Virus record (IMG/VR): IMGVR_UViG_3300035169_000077
Location: 34,688-98,687 of that record
Direction: 5' to 3' (one strand)
DNA length: 64,000 bases
Origin: a virus
Position numbers and translations under genes: made by a program. The notes beneath the pieces were generated by a model that saw only the letters and a program-made list of their open reading frames with translations, searched no databases and was not told the origin of the DNA. Below are positions 63,023-64,000 of the stretch, piece by piece. The stretch's first letter is position 1; the number at the start of each line of letters is the position of its first letter.

Positions 63023-63289
63023 ATGAGGACAAGAACACCCCTCACCATGACCCCGCGCAGGCTGCCCGCTATCGCCGCCCTGCGCCGGTACGCGGACGCC
63101 GTGCGCGCATGGTCGGAGTACAACATCGCCCAGAATGCCACCGGAGCCGGCTGGCTGACTGAGGAGTGGGAGCGGCTGGACAGCGAGTACCAGGAGGCTT
63201 CCGCGGCCGTCCCCCGGTGGCTGGCCGCGCCGATCCGCTGGCGGATCTTCCGCCGGCTCGACTACTTCCGCTGGACGGGGCAGGCATGA
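63023..63289 (+). CDS. small protein upstream of WhiB gene (88 aa)
   Basis: ALRRYADAVRAWSEYNIAQN, LTEEWERLDSEYQEASAAVP, RWRIFRRLDYFRW: basic N-terminus and helical body with many Trp/Tyr. No SD, likely leaderless. Overlaps the WhiB gene by four bases. Confidence 0.7.
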   Translation: MRTRTPLTMTPRRLPAIAALRRYADAVRAWSEYNIAQNATGAGWLTEEWERLDSEYQEASAAVPRWLAAPIRWRIFRRLDYFRWTGQA

Positions 63290-63723
63290 ACCGCCGCGCT
63301 GCCCTCGCCTTCAGCCCCGGCGCGGCCGGCCCCCTGCTCGCGGAGGCCCGGCCTGACCTGCCGTGGCAGGCCCGTGGCCTGTGCGCGCAGACGGATCCCG
63401 AGGCGTTCTTCCCTGAGCCGGGTGCCCCCAACTGGCGGGCCAAGCGGGTCTGCCGCAGCTGCCCGGTCAGGCGCGAGTGCCTCTCCTTCGCCGTGGACAA
63501 CGGCGAGGAATACGGCATCTGGGGCGGCCTGTCCGCGCATGAGCGCCGCCAGGTCGCGCCTCCCGCCGCTGACATGCCTGCTGAGCGCCGCTGCATGAAG
63601 GGCCTGCACGCCATGACGCCGGAGAACACGATCGGCTCTGGCTCGTGCCGTGCCTGCCGGAAGGCCGCCGATAGGGCGAGGCACCGCAGGCAGGCCCGGG
63701 AGGCCCTCAGTGCGGCAGCGTGA
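63286..63723 (+). CDS. WhiB-family Fe-S regulator (145 aa)
   Basis: LCAQTDPEAFFPEPGAPNWR, VCRSCPVRRECLSFAVDNGE, YGIWGGLSAHERRQ: four Cys and the GIWGG turn of WhiB/Wbl proteins, which bind a 4Fe-4S cluster and often act on the host sigma factor. The C-terminal half adds RRCMKGLHAM and GSCRACRKAADRARHRRQ, a second Cys-rich basic segment. Phage WhiB proteins can alter host transcription. Confidence 0.9.
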   Translation: MNRRAALAFSPGAAGPLLAEARPDLPWQARGLCAQTDPEAFFPEPGAPNWRAKRVCRSCPVRRECLSFAVDNGEEYGIWGGLSAHERRQVAPPAADMPAERRCMKGLHAMTPENTIGSGSCRACRKAADRARHRRQAREALSAAA

Positions 63724-63768
63724 CCGGTGCGGTGAGCGCCGGATGGACAACCCGAAGGGAAAATCACC

Positions 63769-63984
63769 TTGAAACCTCTTATCGGCTTCGCCCTCGTGGT
63801 GGGCGACGTCATCCTCGTCAGGGCGGTGACCAACACCTTCCGCGCGCACCAGTTGCACGGCGCGGCGCTGGCGGTGTACGTCGTCGCGGTGCTGGTCAGC
63901 ATCGCGCTGTGGGGATGGGTGCTGCGCCGCAAGCCGGCCAAGCCCGCAGCGCGGCCCTACGTCCCGTACGGCGGTGGCCGCTGA
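63769..63984 (+). CDS. two-span membrane protein (71 aa)
   Basis: TTG start. Spans about 3-20 (PLIGFALVVGDVILVRAV) and 33-52 (AALAVYVVAVLVSIALWG), then a basic Pro-rich tail (RRKPAKPAARPYVPYGGGR). Follows the WhiB gene by 45 bases. Confidence 0.65.
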   Translation: MKPLIGFALVVGDVILVRAVTNTFRAHQLHGAALAVYVVAVLVSIALWGWVLRRKPAKPAARPYVPYGGGR

Positions 63985-64000
63985 TGAACGCCGCCTTGCA
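63984..64000 (+). CDS. start of a further gene, truncated by window
   Basis: ATGAACGCCGCCTTG begins one base into the preceding stop (TGATG), consistent with coupling; nothing more can be said. Confidence 0.3.

Noticed and set aside
1-64000. CRISPR array or diversity-generating retroelement
   Set aside because: No regularly spaced direct repeats of 24-40 bases, no cas genes and no reverse transcriptase. The Cas4-like gene at 47440 is a RecB-type phage exonuclease without a CRISPR context.

Overview
The window is about 70% G+C, packed with short genes that overlap by ATGA/GTGA/TGATG junctions, and rich in GTG and TTG starts. It carries a WhiB-type protein, an MmpS-like membrane protein, a DUF4236-like peptide and many small Cys-rich proteins. 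Together with tail, lysis, integration and early-control genes this points to a temperate tailed phage (or its prophage) of a high-GC actinomycete, possibly a Streptomyces-like host. The integration site is a tRNA-Pro(CGG) 3' half. Phage-like genes lie on both sides of that site, so the window reads like phage genome around attP, or deep prophage, rather than a host-prophage junction. No terminase, capsid, portal or DNA polymerase gene is in the window.

Layout. (1) 1-11.1 kb, mainly rightward: small membrane proteins, a PLD-family phosphodiesterase interrupted in its history by an HNH homing-type gene, a lysis cassette with a two-domain endolysin, small conserved genes, a degenerate tRNA-like sequence, and three tail-tip proteins. 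The last of these ends in a domain resembling glycoside hydrolase family 12. Two strong hairpin terminators close this block. (2) 11.3-13.4 kb, leftward: an RNA-repair pair (RlaP-like nucleotidyltransferase and CCA-adding-enzyme-like protein). (3) 13.6-18.7 kb: a secreted collagen-like protein, a Cys-rich protein, an excisionase-like protein, divergent XRE regulators with matching operators, and a tyrosine integrase that carries an inserted LacI-type helix-turn-helix and runs into the attachment site. (4) 19.2 kb: an initiator-type tRNA-Met. (5) 19.8-28.4 kb: one long leftward operon of about 25 small early genes, driven from a divergent promoter with two tandem operators. (6) 29.2-39.4 kb: a second leftward operon that begins with replication genes. 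The putative initiator gene contains an iteron-like cluster and an AT-rich block, a candidate origin laid out as in phage lambda. (7) 39.8-51.6 kb: a third leftward operon with a Cas4/RecB-like nuclease, a Gp3-like protein, HNH proteins and YkgJ-like proteins, controlled by a divergent XRE pair. (8) 52.3-58 kb: a lysogeny-type regulator island (GntR, XRE-TPR, methyltransferase-like protein, tiny Cys-rich peptides, MmpS-like protein). (9) 58.2-64 kb: small genes, a VapBC-like toxin-antitoxin pair, a GIY-YIG nuclease, a GntR-like regulator and a rightward WhiB operon.

How it may work together (inference): several separate divergent switches, each with its own inverted-repeat operator, appear to control integration/excision, the two early operons, replication and lysogenic functions. 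Replication probably relies on host polymerases, recruited by the initiator at its in-gene iterons. The RNA-repair pair and the phage tRNA suggest an answer to host tRNA-damaging defences.
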